DNA of 20,955 nt, from the NCBI GenBank assembly GCA_020650975.1, contig JAIPMN010021855.1:1-20955 (forward strand), read 5' to 3'. Position 1 is the first letter of the stretch, and the number at the start of each line of letters is the position of its first letter. The notes beneath the pieces were generated by a model that saw only the letters and a program-made list of their open reading frames with translations, ran no database searches and had not been told where the DNA came from. Origin of the DNA: Apostichopus californicus (Eukaryota; Echinodermata; Holothuroidea; Aspidochirotida; Stichopodidae). A program made the translations under genes and the position numbers. This document shows positions 9,899 to 19,570 of this stretch, in pieces.

Positions 9899-9983
9899 CG
9901 TTACTTTCCTCTCCTGAAAAACGTTATTTTCTTCCATGTTGTTAGAGGAGGAAACTAAGGTTTTTCAAGAGAGGAAACTAACG
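9899..9983. repeat. Internal foldback of the TTAA element
   Basis: The arms 9899-9922 and 9960-9983 are inverted copies that agree at 22 of 24 positions (core TTTCCTCTC...TGAAAAAC), with a loop of about 37 bases. The loop contains an extra GAGGAGGAAACTAAGG (about 9945-9960), a direct echo of the right arm. This would form a strong hairpin in RNA or single-stranded DNA. Confidence 0.8.
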
Positions 9984-10112
9984 GCCCCCATTGCGCTACA
10001 CACATAGATACATTGCTTTTAGTGCACGATGCACAGCGTGTACATAACGTTATTCAGGCCTAACCAGTGTAAGTCACACACTAATAGATCTGATTGTACT
10101 ACAGTAACTAGC

Positions 10113-10379
10113 CTATGTAACACCGAGTGAGAGTGATACAATATCGTTCTCGCGAATGTTACGTACCGATCGGGTTCTTCTGGTTCCATGACTTTCTCTC
10201 TTATGTATCCTTGCTGTTTTATTTTCGCGGAGCGACGAATTTGCTTGGGTTTTTAGGGCATCGTATGCAATGAGATATGGCGTAACTTTCCCTTCGCGCG
10301 GTACGTACATCTCCTCAGCTGATTTTTGTTTACTGTTTACCTTGCTATTCAAAGTACCTTGTCCGTTATACATATTCAC
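10113..10379 (-). CDS. 88-codon ORF inside the TTAA element, function unknown
   Basis: The frame starts ATG AAT ATG at 10379 and ends at a TAG at 10113. The protein is basic and polar, rich in Lys, Arg, Ser, Thr and Asn, with no hydrophobic core, membrane segment, zinc-binding pattern or transposase DDE signature visible. It coincides with the CpG-rich part of the element, with about 18 CpG in roughly 240 bases where the flanks have very few. It may be a remnant or domesticated piece of a transposon gene, an alternative first exon, or simply a chance frame in GC-richer DNA. Start choice is nominal; a second ATG follows two codons later. Confidence 0.15.
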   Translation of the reverse strand: MNMYNGQGTLNSKVNSKQKSAEEMYVPREGKVTPYLIAYDALKTQANSSLRENKTARIHKRESHGTRRTRSVRNIRENDIVSLSLGVT

Positions 10380-10568
10380 AAGGTTCCTATAAGTGGGAGG
10401 AGTCTATCGAAGTCAAAGATTCAAAATACGAACATCAGAAAACGTCATATTTTTTGCACTTTTCGGGAATAGTTTGAGTTGAAACTTTACAGTTAGCTTA
10501 GTTTACGTCATTGGTATAGTATCCTAGTATTGGAAAATCTTGAGAATCAACGCAAATTGCTGCTTTAA

Positions 10569-12187
10569 CATAACCAGTGTTGGGTGATCAACCCTGTGCA
10601 TAACATAGCAAGTATCTCTCTTCATAGCTGTCACAGTGGTATGTGGCCAAGAAGAAAGGACATGAACAAGTAGTTGAATGAAATGGTATATTAGATCTTC
10701 AACTGGCTAGATATCTACTGAGTACAGTGAGCTTGTCAGGGGGAAAAAGTAAACTTTATTGAGGGATTCGTGCTAAGCACTGCTCCTGCAGGTTGAATCC
10801 CACTGAATACAACTGGTGAAAGTTACACCTTATAAACTCTTGACAATGGATTCCAGAGGATGGGACAGGAAGTTACTCTGTCTACATGTTTACCTCTCTC
10901 CTTAAACAGAGGTTTTAACTAAGCACTATAAAGAAAGGCACCACACTATGACATCATTGGGAATGACATCATACTGAAAGTTATTATATTGGAGAGATCT
11001 GATATTAGGTGCACAGACAGAATATAGGGCTTCTGTTGGTAGCTCCCTAGCTAAGAGATTATAAGGGTGAACCTAGGGGTAAGGAGAAGGAGAAGATACT
11101 GGTAAAATGCTCTCTGTTATACAGCTGGCAGTTAGAGGGATGTAAGCCACCCCACCTGTGACACTAAATTCTTGTCTGTGGTCTGTTGTTAGGTAAAAAC
11201 AAGGTGCGAAATCTGGGGAAAGGAAGTTAACAGCCACTTCAGTCTTGATCAAAATCAGCCTCTTCTTCTTCCTCTCAGTAACCTTCCCTGTCAGATGTAA
11301 ACAGATCCAAACTGTCATAAATTTGTCAATATCTTTATCTGCTGCCACTACTTGTGGTCGCAAGTTTGTTCTCTTACTAGAGTCAAGTCAACTTTAGGAA
11401 GTCGTTTTATGCTCTGACATATACCAGAGCCCTGCCACCGATTGGTTGTCAGAGAGGAAGTAGCAACAAAATTTGGAAACCTTAAAATAAACAATTTAAG
11501 TTTGATGGATTTGATTAGGGGTCTGTCTTAATCCTCTCGCTAATTCAAGGACAGGAAATGGAAAAACCTCCCTGTTTGCTATTTAGCTGTTAGTGGTTAA
11601 GTTTATTGGGAGTCAGATGAGTAGTAGCAAAGCTGTTAAAAAAAAGTTGTTTTACACCAACTCTATGTAGGTGGTGACAAGAAGTGGGGGAAAAAGGTAA
11701 ATTATTTTTAAGAAGGTGACAAAAGTCAGCTATAAAGGTTTTAAGTTTTTTTTATTGTTAAAATGATTTTACAAAAGAAGGATATACTGTACAGAAGTAA
11801 TAATTATGGAGTTTTCAATTATTATGGTACTACCCTTAATTTCCACTTCTATTTAAGGATGGCATTACCCATTGCTGTGAAACAATCATAAATACTGATA
11901 TATTTGCCTCACCCTCCCAGCCGTCTATATTTTGCTTTTTGAAAAACACAAAAACAAGAGGTTATAACAACATATTTCTTAATCTCCCCCTCCCCCCCCC
12001 CCCACACCTCCCTTACCAATTAATGTGCATCTATGACATCATAACTATTTGTTTCAGAGTTATCACATTTTCCAGCAAATAATTGTATGATATGCTTTAC
12101 GCTACTGAGTACTTCAGAACTATTTACATTAGGGCAATAATTAAGTTAATGGAACCTGTAATATTGTGGAGGTGATGTGCAACTTAC
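10569..12187. other. Mostly unique non-coding sequence
   Basis: A minus-strand frame of 96 codons (11073-11363) has reasonable codon use and possible acceptors, but no recognisable motif. A run of 12 C lies at 11992-12003. A degenerate B-box-like GGTTGAATCCC occurs at about 10791, without a good A box. No gene is called. Confidence 0.45.
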
Positions 12188-12245
12188 CGAAGTAAATTGT
12201 TATCTTGTGTTAGTTTGATTTTGCCCAAGTCTCCTAATAGATGAC
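12188..12245 (-). other. Possible 58-nt exon, gene unidentified
   Basis: On the minus strand an acceptor (GGCCAAGTTAACAG) and a strong donor (TTCG|GTAAGTTG) bound 58 bases. Only one frame is open, giving HLLGDLGKIKLTQDNNLL with split codons at both ends. The acceptor's pyrimidine tract is weak. No family is recognised, and chance alone could give this pattern. Confidence 0.2.
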
Positions 12246-12595
12246 CTGTTAACTTGGCCTTCTGTTCCTGTGGCTCCCTTTACACTACACAGTATGTTCA
12301 AAAACAGATTGGACTCTCTACCGGAACTTTTCCCTTAACATTATTATGGCCAGCTCATGTGTACAATGTTTGCATTCGTTATCAACATAAACTGTACATT
12401 TCCAACCAGCCATGTAAACCTTTTTGTGGGTTTCTCAACTCTGTGTGGTAGGAGATATTACCCTTTCAAACTTTTTTTTCTCTCTCTATAGTATCCTTGA
12501 TGACAGATAATTTCCTATGTGGATTAGGCAAAGAGGTTGTAAAATTCAGGGTGTTGTCATATTTCCTCCCTTTACATGATTTGCAGATGTTACCG

Positions 12596-12611
12596 TCAAG
12601 GTCAAAGTTCA
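12596..12611 (+). promoter_or_regulatory. Candidate nuclear-receptor site (DR1 with extended half-site)
   Basis: AGGTCA-A-AGTTCA (12599-12611) is a direct repeat of two receptor half-sites spaced by one base, the DR1 layout used by HNF4, RXR and COUP-TF class receptors. The same bases with three upstream positions make TCAAGGTCA (12596-12604), the monomer site of the ERR and NR5A classes. A match of this quality occurs by chance only occasionally, but in 21 kb it is no proof of function, and no nearby promoter is identified. Confidence 0.35.
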
Positions 12612-13371
12612 CCAAGTTTTGATCTTTCTAGGACAGGGAGAGCGACCTGAAAATATAATCTCCATAGATCTAATGTACAATTTTACTATATACACATATA
12701 CACATTAAAGTACTACTATAAGGTCTGTTTTACAATACTGTACTTCTACATATCTATAGTCTGAAGCAGGTGGTTGTGATGGGTGAATGAGGATGAAGTT
12801 TGTCTGTGTGTGTGTTTTTCTTAGTGTCTGTACGTTTGTATGACAGTTGAAGGGATTAGTAAGGGTATTTCATGATTGAACCTCAAAATTTGTAGAGGAT
12901 GATATATCTTAAATCTCTTTCGATTCCTTTCAAAAATATCTTTTCGAAATTTTGGTAGGGTAAGTAAAGTAGATATTTTATTGGAATTTAAAGTCTTGAG
13001 CAAATTGCAGATTGTTTGCTTATAGCCAAAGGGAACAGAGTGGAAAGTTAGGAGGGGAATGAGGAATGCAGGCTATGTGTGTAAAATGAGATAACATTAT
13101 GTCACACTTCTCAAGGTCGTCCACATTTACCGTAACTCCACATGAAGAACCAAACCCTCAGGGAGTGAATTTTGTCATATTTCTCAAAGAAGTAAGTTAA
13201 GAATTTACATTTACCATATACCATACAAGCTGTTTGCATGGGAAACAATGTGCCTTCACATCTATATAGCATTTCACAAAAAAAAAAAAAAACATTTACT
13301 TGATTAATTTAAAATTAAAACTTCTCACCAATCCATGTAATATTCACAAATATATATATAGATATCCTGTA
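12612..13371. other. Non-coding stretch, no gene recognised
   Basis: Contains a short TG run near 12805-12816, AT-rich minus-strand frames without family resemblance, and an A run of about 15 at 13278-13292. No convincing exon is seen. Confidence 0.55.
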
Positions 13372-13591
13372 GTCTTAAAGGATGACTTTTAGGCAGAAAT
13401 TTTAGTTTTGATATGTTTTATTCCAAGAAACAAAAACCAAAATAATTGGCACTAGTAATGTCTCTTACTGGTTCTTCTGGTTTCAAGATGTTCATCTTTT
13501 AAAATATATGCTTAATACCTCCTGGGTATGCTCCTTTAAGGCTAAATGGTTATATGTTAATGTTAACTCAATGTTTTACATTTCTAATAAC
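13372..13591 (+). repeat. Dispersed repeat, copy 2
   Basis: This is the same family as 8520-8772, in the same orientation. It opens CTTAAAGGATGACTTTTAGG and includes GCTCCTTTAAGG at about 13530-13541, so AGGA/TCCT ends abut TTAA at 13375 and 13536 (157 bases apart). Similarity to copy 1 continues to about 13591 (GTTAACTCAATGTTTTAC). It is non-coding. An internal deletion or nested structure may explain why the TTAA-bounded unit is shorter than the shared region. Confidence 0.6.
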
Positions 13592-15661
13592 TCAACCAAA
13601 ACAATGTTCTTTGAACTTCCTATGAAATAACAGACCACCACCCTTGAGATCACAATTCAACATCATTTTATCCTTGCCAAATTTGGAATGCAATGTAAAC
13701 ACAATGTATTTTGAAGTAATAAAGATCTGAAATGCTTTCCCATCGATTGAGTTAAAGGAACATGTTTTGGTTGATTTATTAGAATTTTTAGTAATTTTTT
13801 TAAAGGAGTACAGTCAGTTTCAATACAACACACAGATTTAAGAAGGGAAAGAAACCATGAAACACGCAATTCTCCAAGATCGATCCATTTGGTGAAAAAG
13901 TCAGACTACGCATTTCTTTACAATGCTATCAAAAAAAAAATTGCGCAAAAAAAAAAACAACCTTGCCAATGAAGCTGCCTTGAAAAAATGGTTACTTCCA
14001 AAAAACAACTTATTTCTTTGAAATTCAGCGATCATATTATAAAAATCACATGAGTAAATATTTATATTTCATCAACAGAAAATCAATCGTTAACTTTGTC
14101 TGCATGGTCACATGTCTTTAGGCCATCGCCCATCCCTTCCTCAAACAGTGCTCAGGCAAGAAAGAACAAAAAAAGGGAAGATTTTTTTCTTAAAAATCAC
14201 AACGAAAAAAAAATTGTCTACAGGGGAAAAAAAGTTATCCAGCTGTGACTGTCAGGAGAGAAGTGATGCGTGGTTTCTCTCTGGGCACTTTCATTTTTAC
14301 CGACCAGAGAGCAGTGCTACAGACAGGGGCTAAATAAGTTGACGATTCTCGTTAGAAGTAGAAATATTAACAACTTCTAGTCAAGTCATGTGTTGCTGAG
14401 AAACAATTCCAGGAATATGGATATATGATCATAATATAAATTAAAAAAATTAAGTTTGCAAGTAATTGAAGCCTGGATGATGGCAAATTTTGAGTTTTTA
14501 CTAGTCTTTAGCCAATAAGCTATCTAATTCCTAGTACAGTATCTGAACATTTATCCTGTTACTTCTAAGCCACCAAAATGGCACCTGGAAGAAAAGTGAA
14601 AGTAGGCATCAAGTTTTTCAAAAATAAAAATAAAAACATCACATTAAAATTAAATTATGGCACACAAAATGTTTTTGCTGTAATGTTCAGATTAACGGTA
14701 AATAACTTGCTAGAAAGGAGCAGCTAATTATGCAAATGTGGAGATATTCAACCAATCAAGAGGAGTTTGTTCATGAATGTCCCCAAGAAAAGATATTTTG
14801 AAAGCCTTATAATGAAGGTTATATAATATAGTGGTAATATTTAATTATCTTCAGCGGTAGGCTACAAGGCCTCTTATATCACATATTCACATACTTATTA
14901 CTTTGCAATGTGCGACAAATGTGAAAACAGCATACATCTACTACAACAACTTCAAAGATGTGCTGTAACCATGGCAACAGAAGTACATCAGCTGGACTCC
15001 AGATTTGATGGTCCATGTTAAAGGTGTTTGTTTTGACCTTAATCTATATCGGAAGCAAGCTTATACCTGGTTTTTGTGTCTCTGTTACCACTTATCACTG
15101 ACTGTCTTGCAACATTGGTACATGTTTTGATATGGGTCTTTCAATGGTAACAACTTTTGATATATGGGTCCTACACATTCTTGAAGGGTTCTGTACAGAA
15201 TTGCTTACAAATACCTTCAATTTTTCTACCAAAAACAGTAGAATTACTTTAAAACTCATTATTAATATAGCAAAGTTTTCCTGTTGCTGTTGATTTTGCA
15301 ACCTAATTGATATTTTTTGCTTGTCTTGCCAAAGGATGGGTAAAGTTTAATATGTCCTTATCTTTCAGATCATGAATCCATTCTGATGCAAACAAATAAA
15401 AATAAATAAATTCAACAAAAAAAAGTTGATACCATAGATGTAGCTCTACAAGAAGAATGTCCAGAACAAAGGATTATGAAAATATTTACAATCATAAATC
15501 ATTTGTAATTTCTTCTGGATTTGCAGTCTTATATACAGCTCAGTTGTCAATGACCCCGAAAAAAATCTATTGCATTATAATCAGATTATTGAGTAATTCT
15601 CAGAGTGCTTGTTTTGTGGGTCTACCTCTATATATCAAGTCATCACAAGAGATATAAAGGT
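13592..15661. other. Non-coding AT-rich stretch, no gene recognised
   Basis: Contains several A runs (near 13930, 13950, 14170 and 14208), a GTTAAAGGAACATG motif at 13753 and a TTTAAAGGAGTAC motif near 13799, both resembling the ends of the dispersed repeat. A 30-base imperfect duplication lies at 15125-15170. The short frames match nothing known. Confidence 0.5.
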
Positions 15662-15673
15662 GGGGGGGGGGGG
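15662..15673 (+). repeat. Poly-G run of 12
   Basis: An uninterrupted run of 12 G immediately after TATAAAGGT, in AT-rich surroundings. Confidence 0.95.
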
Positions 15674-17728
15674 ATGTGAGGCCAGCTCCATATATTTCTT
15701 ATCCTTCAACGAGTCTGTTCATCTTTTTATTAGCACCAAACCAATATTAATACTCTAATGAATCAAAGTTTTGTTGAAGTAAGAGGAGGTTCTCCTTTCA
15801 AAATAAATAATTAGAAGGTAACAAAATTTATTCCCCGACAAGCAGTTCCCATCTCCTTATAGACCTAAACTCCCATTTCCCTATTGAACTACTACATCTC
15901 TGGTAAAACATTGTGTTTTACACTCTTATTCTTCCCACCAATAAACCTCAACTCTAAAAAGAAAGGTTTCTTGAGTTATTGTACTTTGGGGAGGAAAGGG
16001 CCAAACCAGAGTTTGCCCCAGATGAGAGTTACTTTTTTCGAAAAAGAAAAGTGAGACGAGTGACCCGCTGACCTCAATCTCTTTGACTGCCCGATTAGTG
16101 CGATAGTACCGACTTGACATAAAAAACGGGTTAAATTGGATGGACACTGTGGTACTATAAAAGGAGAAGATAATATTTGACATGGTTGTCTGATGCCTCA
16201 TTCGCTTTTCCAATCCCCCATTGAATTTATTGATAGGACTAGGTCTTCTTCTTTTATTATGGTTTACAAAGTCAATGACATGATACGTAGAGATTAGAAA
16301 ATAGGCCATTGACCGAGAGGATACGAGGGAGCTTTGTTTTATCCCCGTAGTTTTCGGGTCATTCCGTCCCCCAAATCCTCCATAGGAACATTGGGGGAAG
16401 GGGGAGGGGGTGGGTTGAAAGTTCTGGGTACAGTAGCCTCTCGCAAATTTCTAGATTTCATTTCTAGTTATTTCTGAAAGTTGTGTTGATTATTGAATTG
16501 GCCTTCTTCAAAAGTTTGAATAACTGAAGGAGGAATGTTCTTTAATTAAAAATCTGCATTAAGTGGTTATATCCAAAATGTTCAGACATGTTTTATCTTT
16601 TGACAGCTCTTTATATCGTTTAACTTTCATAAAGTAGCAGATTGTATACTTCATGAATATGATATATTTTGCAGTATTTCTAACTTTCCACTGCACATCT
16701 CACCACTCACACCTTTTTCGCGGCTTTTTTCTTTGCCAGTAAAATATTTTTTTTTGTAAGGGGGGGGGGGGGAGGCTCTGGGAGATCTCCTTAAAAACTT
16801 GGCATTCTCTTTAATTCATGGCTTTGTAAGAATAGGAAGGTTAATAGAAACAGCAGTATTTAGGCATGGTTGGTGATTTTGACATGTTAGTCATGAGTGA
16901 GGGAACCCAGGGCATTGGCTGAGATATGGAAATATGCAAAAGTCTTTATGTCATGTCCAGTGTTCCTTTGTGTGTCCCCTTCTCCTCCCACCCGCCCACC
17001 CCCACATAAACCAGTTCCCCAAATTGACACCCAGTCCATGTTTATTATTTTGCTTCAAATACCCTTCAAATATCTGGCCACGCATGGTATATTTTTTGAA
17101 ACCCAAAGCCTTACAAACTTAGTCTTCAATTTTCACCTGTACTTAGTTCAAACCCGACACGCATATGACCTATTAATCATTTGCTCTATTTCCAAAAAGT
17201 ATTTTATTGAATTGATTAACTTCAGTGTCCATGTCGCTAACTATCTTCAAACGACTGTCTGGTATTGAGAACATGCAATTACGTACACGGCCGCGGTGAA
17301 ATTTAGTCAGCGACAATTAACTCTGCTATGTACATGTCGGTATAAAGTCCGGATGGCAATTTAATTAAACTTGCTACCAATCATCATCAATTGAATGGGT
17401 GACTAATTTATATGTCAAAAACAATCTCTTTTAATTACAGCCAATATCATAATTATTTACCCAACTAAACTGGGAAGATAAATATACAGATGGTTTGATT
17501 TTAAAGTCTGCTACCGCAATATTCCCCTAGGTGAAATATCTCTACGTATATATACATAGGGTGATTATTTATATAATATTATTTATATTATTTTTTGGTG
17601 TTATTTTTTTATCAGTTGTGAAGGTGCTATGTTGTCATAAATGACAGATCAGCTTATCAAGTGAAGGAGTAATTGTCTTGCACAGGTGGAGATTTAGAAT
17701 ACTTGGGCTTTTAATAAGAAGCTTACTA
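15674..17728. other. Non-coding stretch with a possible promoter and G-rich tracts
   Basis: A minus-strand frame of 127 codons (15926-16309) and a plus-strand frame of 123 codons (16897-17268) are the longest here. Neither shows a domain or conserved motif, and both have AT-driven composition. G-rich tracts lie at 16392-16413 and 16760-16772 (13 G). A small CpG-dense patch with CGGCCGCGG lies at about 17281-17360. Confidence 0.45.
16156..16164 (+). promoter_or_regulatory. Possible TATA box
   Basis: TATAAAAGG matches the eukaryotic TATA consensus and lies in a patch of about 330 bases with more CpG (about 14) than the neighbouring DNA. No open frame or known first exon follows: the frames starting at the next ATGs are 3 and 34 codons long. 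A single TATA match in AT-rich DNA is weak evidence. Confidence 0.12.
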
Positions 17729-17771
17729 GGGAAGGGAGGGGATGTGAGAGGAAGGGGGTGGGGGAGGGGGT
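17729..17771 (+). repeat. G-rich, quadruplex-prone tract
   Basis: At least six runs of three or more G in about 45 bases, including GGGGGTGGGGGAGGGGG. Confidence 0.85.
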
Positions 17772-17914
17772 GCATTAGGAAAGGTGGAAGTTGGGTGTTG
17801 CATATGAGGACAAACCTTTTGCAAATTTCTCTCTGTTTCACTGCAAACTTTGGGAGCTGGTAAGGTTACTATACATAGCACCATCATGCTACCAAACGCC
17901 GAGAGGTGAATTAT

Positions 17915-17940
17915 GGGAGGGGGAGGGAGGAAGGGAGGGG
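17915..17940 (+). repeat. G-rich, quadruplex-prone tract
   Basis: Four or more runs of three to five G separated by one to three bases. It lies about 145 bases from the similar tract to its left. Confidence 0.85.
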
Positions 17941-19385
17941 CACTACTCTCTCCTCAGATATGCTGGTGAGGTATATATCCATGAAGAATCAATCAGCAAT
18001 GGCATACTATAATGATAACATTTCAGATGTTTTTGAGATATTCTTTATATTAATGTTACTTTTTGAGACACAACGTCACTCCAATGCCATTTCTCTGTCA
18101 ACCAAATCCAAAGGTAAGAGCATTGAACAATTACTGCAAAATTGGTCAACTGGTGCCTGCATGATGTCACTGTAGCACTGCATAGAAAAGCTTTTAAATT
18201 TTCACAGGTTTTTTTTTCCTCTACATACATTCCTATTTTCATAGTGCAAGTAAACATTGAATATTGATGTTCATAGTATCTGTTAAACATTGACATTGTA
18301 AAAAGAACTTTTGTGACGAGCAACTTCAGTTATCTCGAAGCAAAGAAAGAGAAAATAAAATATTAAAGATATAAACTGAAGAATCCATGTACCAAGTTCA
18401 CTTTGTGATGTGACAGTTAAACTTGATCAAAGCCCTCTTTCTTGTGCATGCAAAAAAGAGGTGCCATCTTACAAACTGTAAAAAATCTCATGAGGGAGTT
18501 ATTACACATCACTGAACATCACACCCTCCTCTATAGATCATATAAAGCTTGCAATTTTGAGATGGTGCTTGAATTTTAATGCCTGCTTTAAACTCCACTT
18601 TCCAGAAACACAGTGCCACTTAAATATATATCCCCTTATCTGGGGTTTAGCTTGTCTTTATTGGTCCTTATTGTTTCCATATCTTGAGTGCCAAAGTTAA
18701 GGTTCCCACAGCAGTAATAATACTTGCTAATCTCTCACTCTCCTTATCTGGACAAGTGTAAGAATATCTCGAGACATGTTGCAGCCTGTCAGACACTTCT
18801 ATACTGCAGCGTACCTTTAGCAGTATTTGAGGATCAAACCTCAGTTACTACAACGGCAAGCTGTATTTGTCAATAGACTGAATATGAAGCCATGCTGCAT
18901 GAATGGAAGGATTATTGAATATTAAGAGACCTCAATGAGTTATGATGATGATGTATGGTGGTTATGTATACAAAGCTCATGAATAGAACAGTTTGGTACA
19001 TTAAAATGCATTAAAAGCCTGAAGGTAGTCATCAGTTAATACTGCATGCATGCTGGGTTGGCAAGTAGAAGCATTTAGTAATGAAAGTGTTTTCTCCACT
19101 CACAGTGTTCCTCTTTTCACTGACAGTGAACTTTTATGGAAGCGAGGTCGAGCAAGTTGTCCATAATTAAAATTGATTCTGAACCTCTATCATACTTTGC
19201 AATAAATGCCTTCTTAAAATACCTGAATTTGTTACCCAGACAGGCTCTGAATAAGAGAAAATTTGAATTTTAAAATTTGTCATTATTCTTGTTACTGTTA
19301 ATCGTCGTCAACCTCCAACTCAAAAGAAAGTTTTAAGTAATATGCAAAAACATTTCCTGAATTACTGAATAATTTGTTCAGACAT
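17941..19385. other. Mostly unique non-coding sequence with two weak exon candidates
   Basis: A plus-strand segment at 18027-18113 and a minus-strand segment at 19104-19178 have paired splice signals and open frames; see findings. Short GATGAT repeats lie near 18942-18953. Nothing else is recognised. Confidence 0.45.
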
Positions 19386-19570
19386 TTCATTCTCTTCTCT
19401 CTCATCTATAGCGCTCTCCCTCCCCTTCACTCATCCTCCCCTCATCCCCCCTCATTGCCCCTCTCGTGGCCTCTCCTTTGCTCTCCTCGTACCCTAGCTC
19501 TCCCTCCCATCTCTTCTTTGCTCTTTTTTTACTATCGTTTTTCTTTGCGTTGTTTCTTTCTTTCGTTTCC
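19386..19570 (+). repeat. Pyrimidine-rich (C/T) tract
   Basis: A long C/T-rich stretch with few purines on the plus strand. It explains the long charged minus-strand frame (19402-19851) and the serine/proline/leucine-rich plus-strand frames across it, which I do not regard as genes. Confidence 0.8.

Larger units (their letters stand above)
9517..10568. mobile_element. TTAA-flanked terminal-inverted-repeat transposon (piggyBac-like, non-autonomous)
   Basis: The left end AGCAGCATTTTGCGTTGA (from 9521) is matched inverted at the right end, whose reverse complement reads AGCAGCAATTTGCGTTGA (ending at 10564); the repeats agree at 19 of 21 positions. Each end is directly flanked by TTAA (9517-9520 and 10565-10568), as expected of a TTAA target-site duplication, a hallmark of piggyBac-type transposition. 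The interior of 1044 bases has no transposase-length frame. It contains a foldback (9899-9983) and a CpG-rich half with a short minus-strand ORF. The classification by TTAA is established knowledge; the assignment to piggyBac is inference, because the terminal motif is not the classical CCY one. Confidence 0.8.

Noticed and set aside
10740..10830. Possible third tRNA-like SINE head (GGTTGAATCCC)
   Set aside because: The B box lacks a base and no A box lies at the right distance.
11073..11363. 96-codon minus-strand ORF with sensible codon use
   Set aside because: No domain or motif is recognised, and several mutually exclusive splice signals lie inside it. Left as a possibility only.
12014..12060. 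Minus-strand donor ATTG|GTAAGGGA
   Set aside because: All three frames are closed from the nearest upstream acceptor.
13325..13370. Minus-strand exon bounded by ACTACAG and ATTG|GTGAGAAG
   Set aside because: It is almost entirely a TA repeat, and its acceptor lies at the edge of the dispersed repeat.
15926..16309. 127-codon minus-strand ORF
   Set aside because: Composition follows the base bias and there is no domain or exon signal. A frame of this length is expected by chance in 21 kb read in six frames.
16897..17268. 123-codon plus-strand ORF
   Set aside because: A proline-rich low-complexity part is joined to AT-driven sequence. There is no recognised domain and overlapping frames are equally open.
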